Positions 12,034 to 22,665 of a stretch of DNA of 64,000 nucleotides are shown here, piece after piece. The stretch is from Atkinsonella hypoxylon (Eukaryota > Ascomycota > Sordariomycetes > Hypocreales > Clavicipitaceae). Position 1 is the first letter of the stretch, and the number at the start of each line of letters is the position of its first letter. The translations under genes and the position numbers were made by a program. The stretch is taken from contig JFHB01000034.1 in assembly GCA_000729835.1 (NCBI GenBank), forward strand, positions 164,062-228,061. The letters are read 5' to 3'. The notes beneath the pieces were generated by a model. That model worked only from the letters and a program-made list of their open reading frames with translations. It was not told the origin of the DNA and made no database searches.

Positions 12034-12949
12034 GCTTTGAAATTTTTTGCCTTTGCGTGGAGCCATTCTCCTTTTCGCACCCCACGCAATGCCAGACAGG
12101 CTTTGTGCGTTTATATTAACTATGATCTTTTTTTTTCCGGCCTACGTCCATAGTGGCGTGGCGGCTCCAGCTGCAGTTTTCCTTCTAACGACATCGCAGT
12201 GGTTTCACGATTATTTGACTTTTAGCTTATATGGAGAAGATGGATGCATCAAGCCTGCATTGTTCCTTCCCACCAGACGCTTTTTATGCATTTAGGACAG
12301 GTTGGACATCTCCCTCTTGCAGTAAGCTGAAATTCGCGATGATTCCGCAGGGTTTCGCGCTACATGGTCCATTAATCTACACGAATGCTTTTGTGATTTG
12401 TTGGAACTTGAACTCGGAAATACTCCGGGATTATGAGATAGTCTGCATCGGGAATACGTCTAGAACCATTCTGCCTCTCACACAATCCAGGCATGTGACA
12501 TTGCATATTCCTGCTCACAGACCATAGTTTTTCAACCCAGCTCTTCTCAAGTGGAAGAATGAGACTAGGTGGGCTAGGCAGAGTCGTAGCACTGCATATG
12601 CTGGTGATAGGGGCAGAATGTTGAAAGCAAAAAAGCCGAGTTCAGGGTCCACTACATAACTATTGAGGGCATTAACCCAGTGTAGACTTTGAAGAGGTGG
12701 GGTCGAGATATCAAATGGCTCTTGGCTGAGCTAGCCTTCTTCTGCAGGAGTGCCATAAAATGTCTGGTAAAAGAAAAACTTTGAGGCGCGCGACATCTAC
12801 CACCAACGCTTCCTTCCCGCTTCCTTCCCGCTTCCCTTCCTTTGTCCTTGTCTCTTTCTTTCGGGCACGCTGCCTCGCCCTCTCCTGCCCGAAGCTTTCC
12901 TTACTTCATATATCCCCACGTTTCATTAATCGTCGAACCCGCCCTCGCA
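12034..12949. other. Intergenic region upstream of XPT1-like gene
   Basis: No gene was recognised. A pyrimidine-rich leader with two tandem copies of CTTCCCGCTTCC-like sequence at about 12810-12840 precedes the next start codon. Confidence 0.45.
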
Positions 12950-13776
12950 ATGGTCGAGAAAATCTATGTCACATACAACGAGGTGGGTACATTATCAGGA
13001 GGACACCGACCTATCCTGTGCGCCAACCAGGATATTGCGCACAGAGGCCGAAGCTACCGAGATGAATAGTCTTTGCTGATCGTGGTTTCACTTTTTCCGC
13101 GACCCTGACTAGGTTCACGAGCTTTGCCGCAAGTCGGCCGAACGCCTCTTGACGGTGTTCCAACCTCAGCTCATCATTGCCATCGGCGGCGGCGGTTTTA
13201 TCCCAGCCCGTATTCTCCGAACTTTCCTCAAGAAGGATGGCTCTCCCAACATTCCTATTCAGGCCATCGGCCTGTCTCTCTACGAGTCACTCGGTGACGA
13301 TACCGAAGTCGAGAAGATCGGCAAGGAGGTGAAGCGTACTCAGTGGTTGGATTTTACCTCGCTGGGTACCATGAAGAACCTCATTGGCAAGCGCATTCTC
13401 ATTGTTGACGAAGTCGATGACTCCCGAACCACACTGGCATACGCCGTAAAGGAGCTCGAGAAGGATGTCGAATTCGCTCGTCAGGAAGCTATCCGTCAGG
13501 GAATGACCAACGATCTGCCCAAGACTGAATTCTACATCTTCGTTCTCCACGTATGTGCATTCCAGCTGAAGCAAACACTCGGCAATTAGATATGAACTAA
13601 CTAAAATTTGGCTGCAGAACAAGGACAGAAAAAAGGATGGCATCTTGCCAGACGACATGCTTGCCAAGCGCTACGAAGCCGCCGTTACCACCGGCAACGT
13701 CTGGATCAACTACCCATGGGAGGCACTAGTTATTGCCGAGCACGATAGATTAAGTGCCAGCGGTAAAAAGGCTTAA
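12950..13776 (+). CDS. Xanthine/guanine phosphoribosyltransferase (Xpt1/Hpt1-like)
   Basis: Type I phosphoribosyltransferase for purine salvage, converting xanthine, guanine or hypoxanthine plus PRPP to the nucleotide. Three exons: 12950-12982 (33 bases), 13113-13550 and 13618-13776; introns of 130 and 67 bases with good GT-AG ends; 209 residues, the size of yeast Xpt1. The tiny first exon encodes the conserved start MVEKIYVTYNE and the second begins VHELCRKSAERL, so the split is well supported. The beta-strand/loop IIAIGGGGFIPARIL and the PRPP-binding motif ILIVDEVDDSRTTL are intact. The C-terminus carries the WINYPWE motif of the Hpt1/Xpt1 group. Substrate choice cannot be decided from sequence alone. 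Confidence 0.9.
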
Positions 13777-14027
13777 GGATATGATTTTATGAATTGGATG
13801 AATATAGAATCAAAGAACCAGGTTTCCAGGTGCGCCTGCGCGGACCTGATTGACAAAGAAAATAATCTATCGCATTATGTCGTCGTTCCCCCCCGTTGCG
13901 CCGTACGGATGATGAAAAACAATGCTCTCTATTGGAGTCGCTCCTAACGCCGTAATGTGCAGAATTCGCCATAATGCAAGAAGGAACAGGACTCGAGCTT
14001 TGTCGAGGGACATGCAAAAGGGAATAC

Positions 14028-14822
14028 TCAACCAGCGACAGTACCCTCCCGCGCATGCTTCTCTTTCAGCCTCTTTTCTTGCTTCATAAACTCACTTATG
14101 CCAACAGGCACACCCTTGTAAATCTCGTCATCCCACATGTCCTTTGCCATCTTGTCTTCCTCATTCCTGGCCGGTAGTTGCCAATTCGTCTCTGAGCCGC
14201 CTCCGTCACTGTCTATACTCCCCTCGCTGGCTTTCAATCGTGCTTGTGCCTCGTTCTTTTTCATCGTCCACTCCTCCACGTCATCTCGGTATCGATCCCA
14301 AACGCAATTGACACACCCGCTCATGCAACAATTATCAGGCTCTTCCGGTCGGGGCGGGACAAGGACGCCAGCAACGTATGTGGATTTCGCTTGCTTCAAT
14401 GCTAGTTTGTCCGCTTGGTCGGCCGGCCCAGCTAAACTTGGATAGAAAACAATGCGGGCATTCTCTTGAGGCGTTGTATCTCGCACGGATGGGAACGCGG
14501 ATGTGGTCGTTGCTGAAGGGCTTTTTGTTGCAGCCGCTCTGTCGTTTTGTGACGCGAGGCCTGTTTTCTTTGTGATGTCCGGATTTTTGTGCGCCGGCTG
14601 CACGCTCGGGTCGGCTTCACTCGGTGGAGCGACGGGATTGTGCGCACACGAGTATGGTGTGGGATTGCGCATGATGGCGGTGTAGTAGGCCCCGAGGGGC
14701 GTTCGCTGTGGCCACTGCTCGTCTTTTGAGGAGGATCTCGAGGTTGCGATGGTTCGGGCCGAAGCTGATAGCCGTGGGAGATGACGGAGCCGGGAGGTGG
14801 CTGACCTTGTAGGAGCGGCCAT
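14028..14822 (-). CDS. Oxidoreductase-like domain protein, probably mitochondrial
   Basis: Single exon, 264 residues. The recognisable part is a compact Cys-rich block at residues about 156-185, PPRPEEPDNCCMSGC then VNCVWDRYRDDVEEW, which is the Oxidored-like domain found in human OXLD1 and yeast YPL107W. Its four Cys (165, 166, 170, 173) are present. The N-terminus is rich in Arg, Ser and Ala with no acidic residues for about 30 residues, as in a mitochondrial targeting peptide. The C-terminal part is charged and ends with a predicted helix. The molecular role of this family is not well established. The start at 14822 is the first ATG in the frame and begins the presequence-like segment. Confidence 0.8.
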   Translation of the reverse strand: MAAPTRSATSRLRHLPRLSASARTIATSRSSSKDEQWPQRTPLGAYYTAIMRNPTPYSCAHNPVAPPSEADPSVQPAHKNPDITKKTGLASQNDRAAATKSPSATTTSAFPSVRDTTPQENARIVFYPSLAGPADQADKLALKQAKSTYVAGVLVPPRPEEPDNCCMSGCVNCVWDRYRDDVEEWTMKKNEAQARLKASEGSIDSDGGGSETNWQLPARNEEDKMAKDMWDDEIYKGVPVGISEFMKQEKRLKEKHAREGTVAG

Positions 14823-15679
14823 GGCACGCGCGGGCGAGGAAGGGAAGAGAAGACGGAGATGAAGGAGCTAACAAGCCGAAAGTTATGAGATGTATAGTAA
14901 TATCATGTTTTGTTTGAGGATTCGCCTGTTCGCAAAGCGATCTTGTCAGAATTATCCGGAGATGGTAGAGGGGTGGAGACGGTAGTTGTCGGAAAACGTC
15001 ATTTGGTTGAACAAAAACCAACTACTTAGGTACTTAGGTACCTACATGTAGGGCGACTCGCACGTGATGTGGTGCCTGTGGAATTTCGGGCGTTGGGTGC
15101 ATGTTTGCAGGCAACGTGGCAGGTGGCTTTGTCCAACCAGCTGATGTTTTCACCGAGGTTCGGGTGGCAGCTTTCTAGAAGCAGAGTGCGCAGTCACGCT
15201 TAACAAAACACATCATAGGCTTCTGCGAGGGCTCTAAAAGGACGTTGCAGAGCGGGAATGGCGACTCACCAGGAACTGCAAAGTTGTTGCATCTCATCCA
15301 CAAATAAAGAAAAAGATGCGGTGAAATTTCCATTTTATTTATAGTAGGACTGTGGAAAACGATGAGGCTGCAAAGTCCAGAGTCCCAGACAATGTTTGGG
15401 CCGGCCGGCCCCACCTGGCCCCGGCCCGGTGTTGACATTGCCATTGACGCACAACGAAAACCATTCGACGGGGATTTTTTTTTTTATTTACACGAAACGC
15501 GCTCAGCTTCCGTCTTGGCTTTCAACGCCTGCGTCTGGCAACGTCGAATGCGCAGATTCACCGTATTAATGTTCTATTTGTAATTCTACGCGTATGTATA
15601 ATAGTTTATGACAATGATGCGGTGGCTGCGCCGGTAAAAAATTTTTTCCTTTTTTTTTTTATATCGTCTTGATAACAGC
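14823..15679. other. Divergent intergenic region
   Basis: Between two divergently read genes. It contains an AT-rich tract with long T runs at about 15477-15486 and 15651-15660 just before the plus-strand start, and a GGCCGGCC-containing GC block near 15400-15430. No gene was recognised. Confidence 0.45.
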
Positions 15680-17723
15680 ATGGAAGAGTCTGCGCCCAAG
15701 CGACGACGCGTTTCTCCAGACCCCGACGATCCAGCTGCGGCCGCAACTCTAGATCCAGAGCCAACGGTCAACAACCCACCAGCACCACGGTCACCACCAA
15801 CCCGTCGCATACGACCTTCCATCGCATCACCTACGCGAGCTAGCCTTGCGCGTCATAATCCTCAGATTCTAGAAAGACGCTCTGGTCCAGCTTCTTCTCC
15901 CTCCAGAACCACCGACTTCGCCGCTCGACCTGCTTTTGGCCCTGTCCGCGCCGCGCAACCACAGGTCGTCCCAGCACCACCGCCGCTAGCAACACTTGTC
16001 GATAACCAAGCTGCAGCAGGGTCATCCGTCCGACCCAGACCCAGAGACGCGCCGCGATCCAGAGAGACCTCCTCTGATTCCGCCGCGAGCGCTCGCTCCG
16101 GCTTAGGCAGTCCTCCCCGACGAACCCCTGCCAAGCCGAACCCGCGACCACTCCCCCCACCAGCCCCGGAAGGGGATGATGAACTAGATACCTTTCTTGC
16201 GCGGACACGACGAATTGCACGCGCCTCTGGCATCGCCATACCTCCTCCGCCGGAACCAGACCTTCCACCCGCTGTTCCTGATCCCGTCTCGTCCACGCCA
16301 CCGCGAGGCATCCACAGCAGTCCTAGATGGAGAGACCGGGACAAGAAAAAGAAGAGCTCGCCGATGAAGAGCTCGCCGTTGAAACCACAAACTAAAAGTC
16401 CATTCCGGACTCCGAGGGGACGTCGACCCTCTCAGAGTCAGAGCCCCTACCCCAGTTCTAGACGGACCGGTCGTCCTCTGCAGGACCTCGAGCTGAATGC
16501 GAACACAAGCGCTGCCCGGCAGGTGCCGGCGTTTAATAAGAATGCCGGCAAGATAAGGGAACGGGATATGCTGCGAAGGGAAGTCGCGGCTCTTCGGAAA
16601 GAGATGGATCTTGCAGCGCGCGAAAACGAGCGTATTCGAGCAATGCAACGGGCTGGACGGATTGTGGCCCCTGCCAACGAGGAGGATGTGTTGAATTTGG
16701 TTCAAAAGACACTCGTCGCGACCAGAACAGCTCCTAGTCCAGATCTGGCTCATCAAATGGCCCAGGCGGCATTGAAACCCATTGGAATCCTGCCCTTTGG
16801 TCCGTCGAAATTGGTCCCCCAGCAAGGAGATTCCGATGACGATGAACAAAACATCAGGTCACATCACCCGGTGCAAATGTCAGCCGACGAGGAACTGCCG
16901 TTTTTGCAATTATTCAGTGCCTTTTCGGCTACATCGCAAATTTCCGTACTACCTGCTGTGCCGAATCAACCCTTACGACAACGGCGACAGATTACGCTCC
17001 GATCTCGCGATATGCCGGGTCTGTTCACTGCCAGAGTGGACATGATTGTCAATGCGATGAATTTGAACATTCTTGCGCTGAAGGTTCCTGCCCTGGAGCC
17101 ATCAGCGCGTCCTGAACTAGGCGATTTTGTGGACAAGATTTGTAATGGGGACTGTAATAGGTCTATGCATCATAATATTGGGATTATATCGTGGGCCATG
17201 GGCGAGTGGTACAGGTTGGCCGTGCAAAGAGCGCGGTTCTGGGTCCAGCTTGAACAAAGTCTGACTGCAAAGGGCGACTTCTTCAGCTCGGTAGCTCAGT
17301 TGCGGACCAAAGCCGGCGAACAGGCTGGATCAGATTTAGATGCAGAGGATAAAGCACTCGACAAGTGCGACAAGGCTGACCTCATACGGTTCATGGGCCA
17401 AAGGTCCTATGAACTAGCCATTCCGAAAGCCTCGGAAGCTGGCGCAGAAGCAGCAGTAAGGATAGAGTGGAACATCCACCTGGACTGGACGGGAGAGGCA
17501 CAAAGCAAGATGGGATTGTTCCTGGGCATCCCGGGCAAATGTGAGTCACAATGAAGAAAGACGGAGTGACAAAAGTGGTTTGCTAACGGCAAGTTCAGGG
17601 CGTAAAGCGGACGACCGAGGCGTCTTTGCCATGTTTCCAAAGCTCTTTGAAGATCTGATTGAAGGGGGCCAACATCCTAAGAAAGCTGTGCGAACCATGG
17701 TGGCGCTTTTGACAAGTTCTTGA
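15680..17723 (+). CDS. Uncharacterised nuclear-looking protein with coiled coil
   Basis: Two exons, 15680-17540 and 17599-17723, joined through a split Trp codon, giving 661 residues. I do not recognise the family with confidence. The first ~280 residues are disordered, Pro/Arg/Ser-rich, starting with a basic KRRR cluster like a nuclear localisation signal. A short coiled coil follows (about 298-325, LRREVAALRKEMDLAAREN). The C-terminal ~270 residues look globular and conserved in style, with hydrophobic/aromatic patterns such as LPFLQLFSAF, FWVQLEQSL, and IEWNIHLDWTGEAQSK. This layout (basic disordered head, coiled coil, folded tail) resembles fungal inner-kinetochore subunits of the COMA group, but that is only a guess; no diagnostic motif was identified. 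Confidence 0.7.
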
Positions 17724-18015
17724 CGGAAGCCACTGCTGCGCCATTACTTTGAACGAGACATGAGGAACATGACACTGTGCTTTTAATGGATAGGGCGATT
17801 CCAATCGTGTCAGGAACGGGCGGAACAAGTAGCCTTATCACCACCAAATGATACCAATCCACAACATGACAACTCCTGCCGTACCCTCCTTTTGCTACCG
17901 TTATAGTTTTACACGTGAAATGCGACTATTTCCGCGCACTCAGCCTTCCCCAGTCCACGTAATTTGGTTCTTTTTTCTTTTTCTTTTTCTTTCATCAAAT
18001 TGTAATTAGGATCTT

Positions 18016-18431
18016 TTAGTCAACATCGACACCGAGTTTGCGCAGGTCAGCCTTGGCCATGTCGATTTCCTGCATGAGCTCCTTGTGGGCGTTGGGAACG
18101 TCGTTGAAAGTGAGGATGCCCCAACCGAGGCAGAAGAGCAGGATGGCACCGAAGGAGACGAGCGCCCAGAAAGGGAGCTATATGATTGTCCAGAGTTTAG
18201 TTGGGGGGTCTCGCCGAAGTCATGGAAAAACAGGACAGCTCGATCTACTGCACGTACCACGGGGACAATCTCCTTCTGGACCAAGGCCGGCATGGGGATC
18301 AGCCCAAGATAAAGCGCGAGGTAGAGCTGTGAACAAAAAATCAGCACATGGGTGCGCAAGGGATGCCATTCGTTTGGCCATACAGAGGTAACCAGGAGGC
18401 CGAAGGAGATGGTCTGCTGAGCGCGCGTCAT
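18016..18431 (-). CDS. DPM3: Dolichol-phosphate mannosyltransferase subunit 3
   Basis: Small ER membrane subunit that anchors and stabilises the catalytic Dpm1, which makes dolichol-phosphate mannose for N-glycans, GPI anchors and O-mannosylation. Three exons on the complement: 18384-18431, 18258-18326 and 18016-18177, with introns of 57 and 80 bases; phase-0 junctions give 92 residues, exactly the family size. Two hydrophobic segments (TISFGLLVTSLYLALYLGLI, then a second from FWALVSFGAILL) form the membrane hairpin; the C-terminal tail (FNDVPNAHKELMQEI then DMAKADLRKLGVDVD) is the conserved cytosolic Dpm1-binding part. The unspliced frame is misleading because the second intron is open through; splicing restores the conserved tail. 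Confidence 0.93.
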
Positions 18432-21210
18432 GATGGAAATGGATCAAGAGGAGACGGGGTTTCAGAATGTGTTTGGTGGTTATGGAGGAGTTGGCTGTAC
18501 TGCTAACGAGCGACAGTCGACAGTCGTAGACGGAGCAGGAAGCTGGTTGATGGGTGCGATGCGACAGCACTCGGCGATGTTAAGGAGGGCGCGTTGATGA
18601 CAGGTGCTGAATTGAGACGGGTGACTAAGCGGGGTCCACTTGGGCTTTGGCAAGAGCGAGGTTTGCGGCTTCCTTATCGATACTGAATACTGAATGAATA
18701 TGACTTGGACGATTACAAAGGCGATTTGAAGTTTGGGTTTCCGGATCATCACGGCTTCACGATGCCGTTTTTGTGTTGATCGGTATATTACTGCTGAGGG
18801 GTGATTGGGAAGCCCTTGAGCACCTTGAGTGGCCGTGACTGAACTGACAGACAGGACAGGGTTACGGAACTCCATGGGTTCTCGTAAGAAGATGGAAGCA
18901 AGGAGCCATAGCGGACAAGACGACACTCATTTTTGTGGTCGAGTGACGCCGTCTCGGCGAATTTGGGTTTCTTTTGCTTTTGCTTTTGCTCTTGCTGTTG
19001 GATTTGCAATACAGCGCATTTCGCTAGCTAGTACCGATTAATCAAAGGGCATTTCTCGCTCTTTTTGTTCCAAGTAGTCCTCTGCCCCGGAGAGCGATGA
19101 GAGACTGGGTTTCGAACCCTGCAGCTGCGCTGCTGTTGGTTACTTTCTGGTTTCTTAGCTCCTGTATGCTTTATAACCTATGCTTCATTCTCCATCTTCT
19201 ATTTACACTAGTTTTTCTTTAAATCCTGCCATATGTCTTCCATTTCCGAACGGGAGTGTTCTTAATACCAGTCGGATTATTTCCCAAAGTACTTTGAATA
19301 ATGGCGTGCGAGGTACGCGCCCCTGATTGGCCGCGCGGGAAACCCCCTCCCTCCCCGCACGGACCCGGTTATTTTGGTCCGCATTCGTGCAGCCAAGTAC
19401 GGATATTGGGCTGCATGCCAGTGTAACCAATCAAAGCGCGTACCTCGCTCACGATTATCGCTTACAATAACCGTTTATGAAGACGGCATAGGTGCAAAGG
19501 TTGCGGGGCATGCATAACTAAGTCTTGTCCGTAATTGCAAGGTGTGTGCTTTATTGGCACGGCGTATTCCGTACACCCACCTTTTTCGCTCCTGACATAG
19601 ACGAAGCCTCGAGGTAGCTCTACTATACTGCTTCTAGGAACCTCCTTGAGGAGTGTTGTGATTTATACGTAACAAAAACTACTTTGTTCTATAAGAAGAA
19701 AACTGGAGCTATCTCTGAGGCGGAAGCAGGTTTACCATACTTATAGACGAGGTAAACTCAGGCTTTTTTTCCCCGCACTTTTGATGATTGGGAACGCATT
19801 CAATAAAGCGGACTCATTGTTGACCCGGCGGACTTGGACGCTTTACCTGCGCCTATGATGCCGATCTGTTCGGCTGGTAAAAGGGTCCTATACATCATAG
19901 AGTCAAGACTGAAGGACTGCGGGGTTATAGCTAGATTAATATGTACTAGGCAGGGTTTAGTGCCTAAAGAGATTAATCCCCGACTTTTCCTCTTGCAATT
20001 TTGGGTATTTTTTCCATCTCATATACTTACTTATAGCGAGTCATCTGCTGCCTTACTGCTCTACTGCCCTACTGTTAGGGGCAAGCACTCTTCATGCTTC
20101 ACCCCGGTTGTCGCGACCTGTCTGCACCCGCAATGTTCGTGAGTCGTGATTACCCTAGTAAGAGCGCTGCAGGGGAAAGGCATCCTAGCCCTGATCCTAG
20201 AACATCTATTCCCTTTGGGACGGTTGAGCCCATTGTCAAAAAAGTCGTAAGAGTCTCACTCGCCCCGGCATTTATGCATCACAGCTGGGCTTGCCAGGGA
20301 AGATGTGATGCATCTCCAACCACAGACAATGGCATAGTCTTTGGCCAAGGACGCCGACTTCACCTGCCAGGGTCAAACAAATCTGGGGGATGTCGGGCAT
20401 GCCGTACGCCAAAAGCGGAGTCTACCAACCCAACCTCCTGGAAATGAAATTCCCGAGCCAATCCGCCATCCTGGCACGGAAGTGGTCAAATTACGTGAGG
20501 GGTCCTCCAAGAGCACCGGATTGCCGGATTCAGATGAAATCCGTCCCCGGCCTGCCTGACCATGCCTGTCAGACATGACGTGGCTGCCCGATACATGGAC
20601 CATGGTGAACGCTTGTACGGATGCGTACATCTAGCGGTAATACAGCCGTACGTGTTTCAAACCACTACAAAAACCTTGGCTAGCTAAGTAATACACGGCA
20701 AGGTTTCCGTCAGTCGTGCTTCCCCAGACTCTTTCCTTGTCATCGCTTACATAAAGCGGCGGTGCTTGAGAAGCTTGCGGCTGACCATCATTTTTCACGC
20801 CCACCGTTGGTTGTAAGCTGACGTTAAAGATATTTGACTCATTGGTCGACGCCTTGCAGAGGGGAGGCAAAAAATCAATACAATGTCCCCCCCCCCCCCC
20901 CTCGCATGACCAGGATCGGAGGCATCGCCAGCTGTTCATGTGGAAGGATGTGCACCAACAGCTGTTGGACGACCCAGGTCGGTCTTCTTCCTGCCCATCC
21001 ACGTCCTAGAGCCATATACCTTTTGCTAGAAGGAGGAAGGAGGGGAAAGAACAAAAAAGAAAAAAAAAAAAAGCGAGAGAGAAAGAGAGAAAGAGAGAAA
21101 GAGAGAAGCTGAGGAAGCATGGATGGACGATCCAGCCATTTTCATCGCTCTGGACAAGGAACGTGATTCGCCTGGCCCTCAAACCCTATGCCGATTTTAT
21201 CTACATCAAC
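18432..21210. other. Long intergenic region with a small inverted-repeat element
   Basis: About 2.8 kb without a recognisable gene. It contains a ~150-base inverted-repeat element (see separate entry at 19299-19458), a 15-17 base run of C at about 20886-20901, and a purine-rich (GAGAGAAA)-type repeat at about 21050-21110 just before the next gene. Scattered short open frames show no domain. Confidence 0.4.
19299..19458. repeat. Inverted-repeat (MITE-like) element, family A copy 1
   Basis: The left arm (19303-19330, core GCGAGGTACGCGC then TGATTGG) is an imperfect inverted copy of the right arm (19427-19453, CCAATC then GCGCGTACCTCGC). The inverted match can be extended outward to ATAAT on both sides. 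Total about 150-160 bases, no coding capacity. Related terminal sequence occurs at about 24290-24352 and 32473-32530, so this is a dispersed family. Confidence 0.65.
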
Positions 21211-22665
21211 ATGACTGGGATCAAACTCTCCTACCCAGACTACGAAGCCATAGCCAAACTCGACCTCTTGAGGGACACAGAGTACAAATATCTCGATGAG
21301 CAAGACCATTTATACCTTGATTATACGGGCGCCGGTCTTGCTGCTCTGAGGCAGTATGATAGCCACCGATCCCGTCTGCAAAGCGCAACGTTCGGCAACC
21401 CGCATTCAGAAAATCCAACGAGTCGTGAGGCAACAGATCGTGTGGAAGAAGCTCGAATCAAGATCTTGAAATACTTTAATGCCTCTCTTCACGACTACCA
21501 GGTCATCTTCACACCAAATGCAACAGGGGCGGCGAAGCTCGTCGGAGAGTCTTATCCTTTTCGAAAGCACCCGAAACTGGTTCTCACCTACGATAATCAT
21601 AATTCTCTCAACGGACTACGGGAATACGCACGGAGAGCTCGAGCGTGCACCAAGTATGTTTCCATGAACACGAGCGATCTAAGAATCGACACCTCTGCCG
21701 TCAAAAAGACATTGGGCTGTTGCAAACGTCGTCCGAGACGGTGGCCAGCATGTCTATCAACCTATCTTAAGAGGGGCCTCTTCGCCTACCCCGCGCAAAG
21801 CAATTTCAGCGGAGTCCGTCACCCTTTGGAGTGGGTGCAGTTGGCTCAAGACTATGGCTACGACGTTCTGCTAGACGCTGCCGCGTACGTCCCTACCAGC
21901 ACCCTTGACCTGTCGGTAGTCAGTCCCGAGTTCGTCATGGTCAGCTGGTACAAGGTGTTTGGATTTCCCACCGGAGTAGGTTGCTTGATTGCTCGTCGTG
22001 ACGCACTGGCTCGCCTCGAAAGACCTTACTTCGCAGGAGGCACTGTACAGGCTGCCACCGTTGGGGTCCGTTGGCACATGATGGCCACCAACGAGGCGGC
22101 TTTTGAAGATGGAACTGTAAATTATCTGTCAATCCCTGACGTTCAAGTCGGCCTGGAATGGATATCGAGCATTGGTATAGAGGTAATTGGAGAGCGCGTG
22201 AGGTACCTGACTGGCTTGTTCATTGATCGGTTGCTGGACCTTCAACACCATAATGGCCGGCCCATGGCAGTGATATATGGGCCCCGAACCACGATTGCTC
22301 GTGGTGGCACCGTGTCATTCAACTTCTTGGATGTTGAAGGCGATATTATAGATGAACGTCTTGTAGCTGTCGAGTCCAGTGCAGCACGCATTTCGCTGCG
22401 CACAGGGTGCTTTTGCAACCCTGGCGCCGGCGAGACTGCATTCGGTCTTACCAAGTCAGCCTTGAAGTCACTATCCAGAGTTGGCAGCAACAGTTATGAC
22501 GCATACATGCGCGCGGTAAATCTTGCGTCGGGAGGCGCCATCCGAGTCTCTTTTGGTATTGCTTCCACATCCAAGGATGTCGATAGGTTCATAATCTTTG
22601 CCATGAAGACCTATCAGGATCGTCGATGTACCGCCGCCGGACTTGCGCCCCGAGAAAGCTGCTGA
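21211..22665 (+). CDS. Aminotransferase class-V / molybdenum-cofactor-sulfurase-like protein
   Basis: PLP-dependent, NifS-like fold; the family includes the N-terminal sulfurase domain of Moco sulfurase (cysteine desulfurase activity that forms a protein persulfide). Single exon, 484 residues from the ATG at 21211; an in-frame GTG lies 48 bases upstream but the family N-terminus starts about here. The substrate loop YLDYTGAGL, the FGNPHSENPTS motif, the PAQSNFSG motif and the PLP-lysine region SWYKVFGFPTG (Lys about 248) are present. The persulfide loop reads RTGCFCNPGAGE with Cys at 400 and 402. The C-terminal MOSC domain of full Moco sulfurases is absent, and no MOSC is seen downstream, so this is a stand-alone sulfurase/lyase type. 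Between residues about 165 and 185 the sequence is Arg/Cys-rich and less family-like. Native substrate unknown. Confidence 0.85.
   Translation: MTGIKLSYPDYEAIAKLDLLRDTEYKYLDEQDHLYLDYTGAGLAALRQYDSHRSRLQSATFGNPHSENPTSREATDRVEEARIKILKYFNASLHDYQVIFTPNATGAAKLVGESYPFRKHPKLVLTYDNHNSLNGLREYARRARACTKYVSMNTSDLRIDTSAVKKTLGCCKRRPRRWPACLSTYLKRGLFAYPAQSNFSGVRHPLEWVQLAQDYGYDVLLDAAAYVPTSTLDLSVVSPEFVMVSWYKVFGFPTGVGCLIARRDALARLERPYFAGGTVQAATVGVRWHMMATNEAAFEDGTVNYLSIPDVQVGLEWISSIGIEVIGERVRYLTGLFIDRLLDLQHHNGRPMAVIYGPRTTIARGGTVSFNFLDVEGDIIDERLVAVESSAARISLRTGCFCNPGAGETAFGLTKSALKSLSRVGSNSYDAYMRAVNLASGGAIRVSFGIASTSKDVDRFIIFAMKTYQDRRCTAAGLAPRESC

Noticed and set aside
19090..19150. tRNA-like TTCGAACCC box
   Set aside because: A T-arm-like hairpin is there, but no acceptor stem, D arm or anticodon arm can be folded around it.
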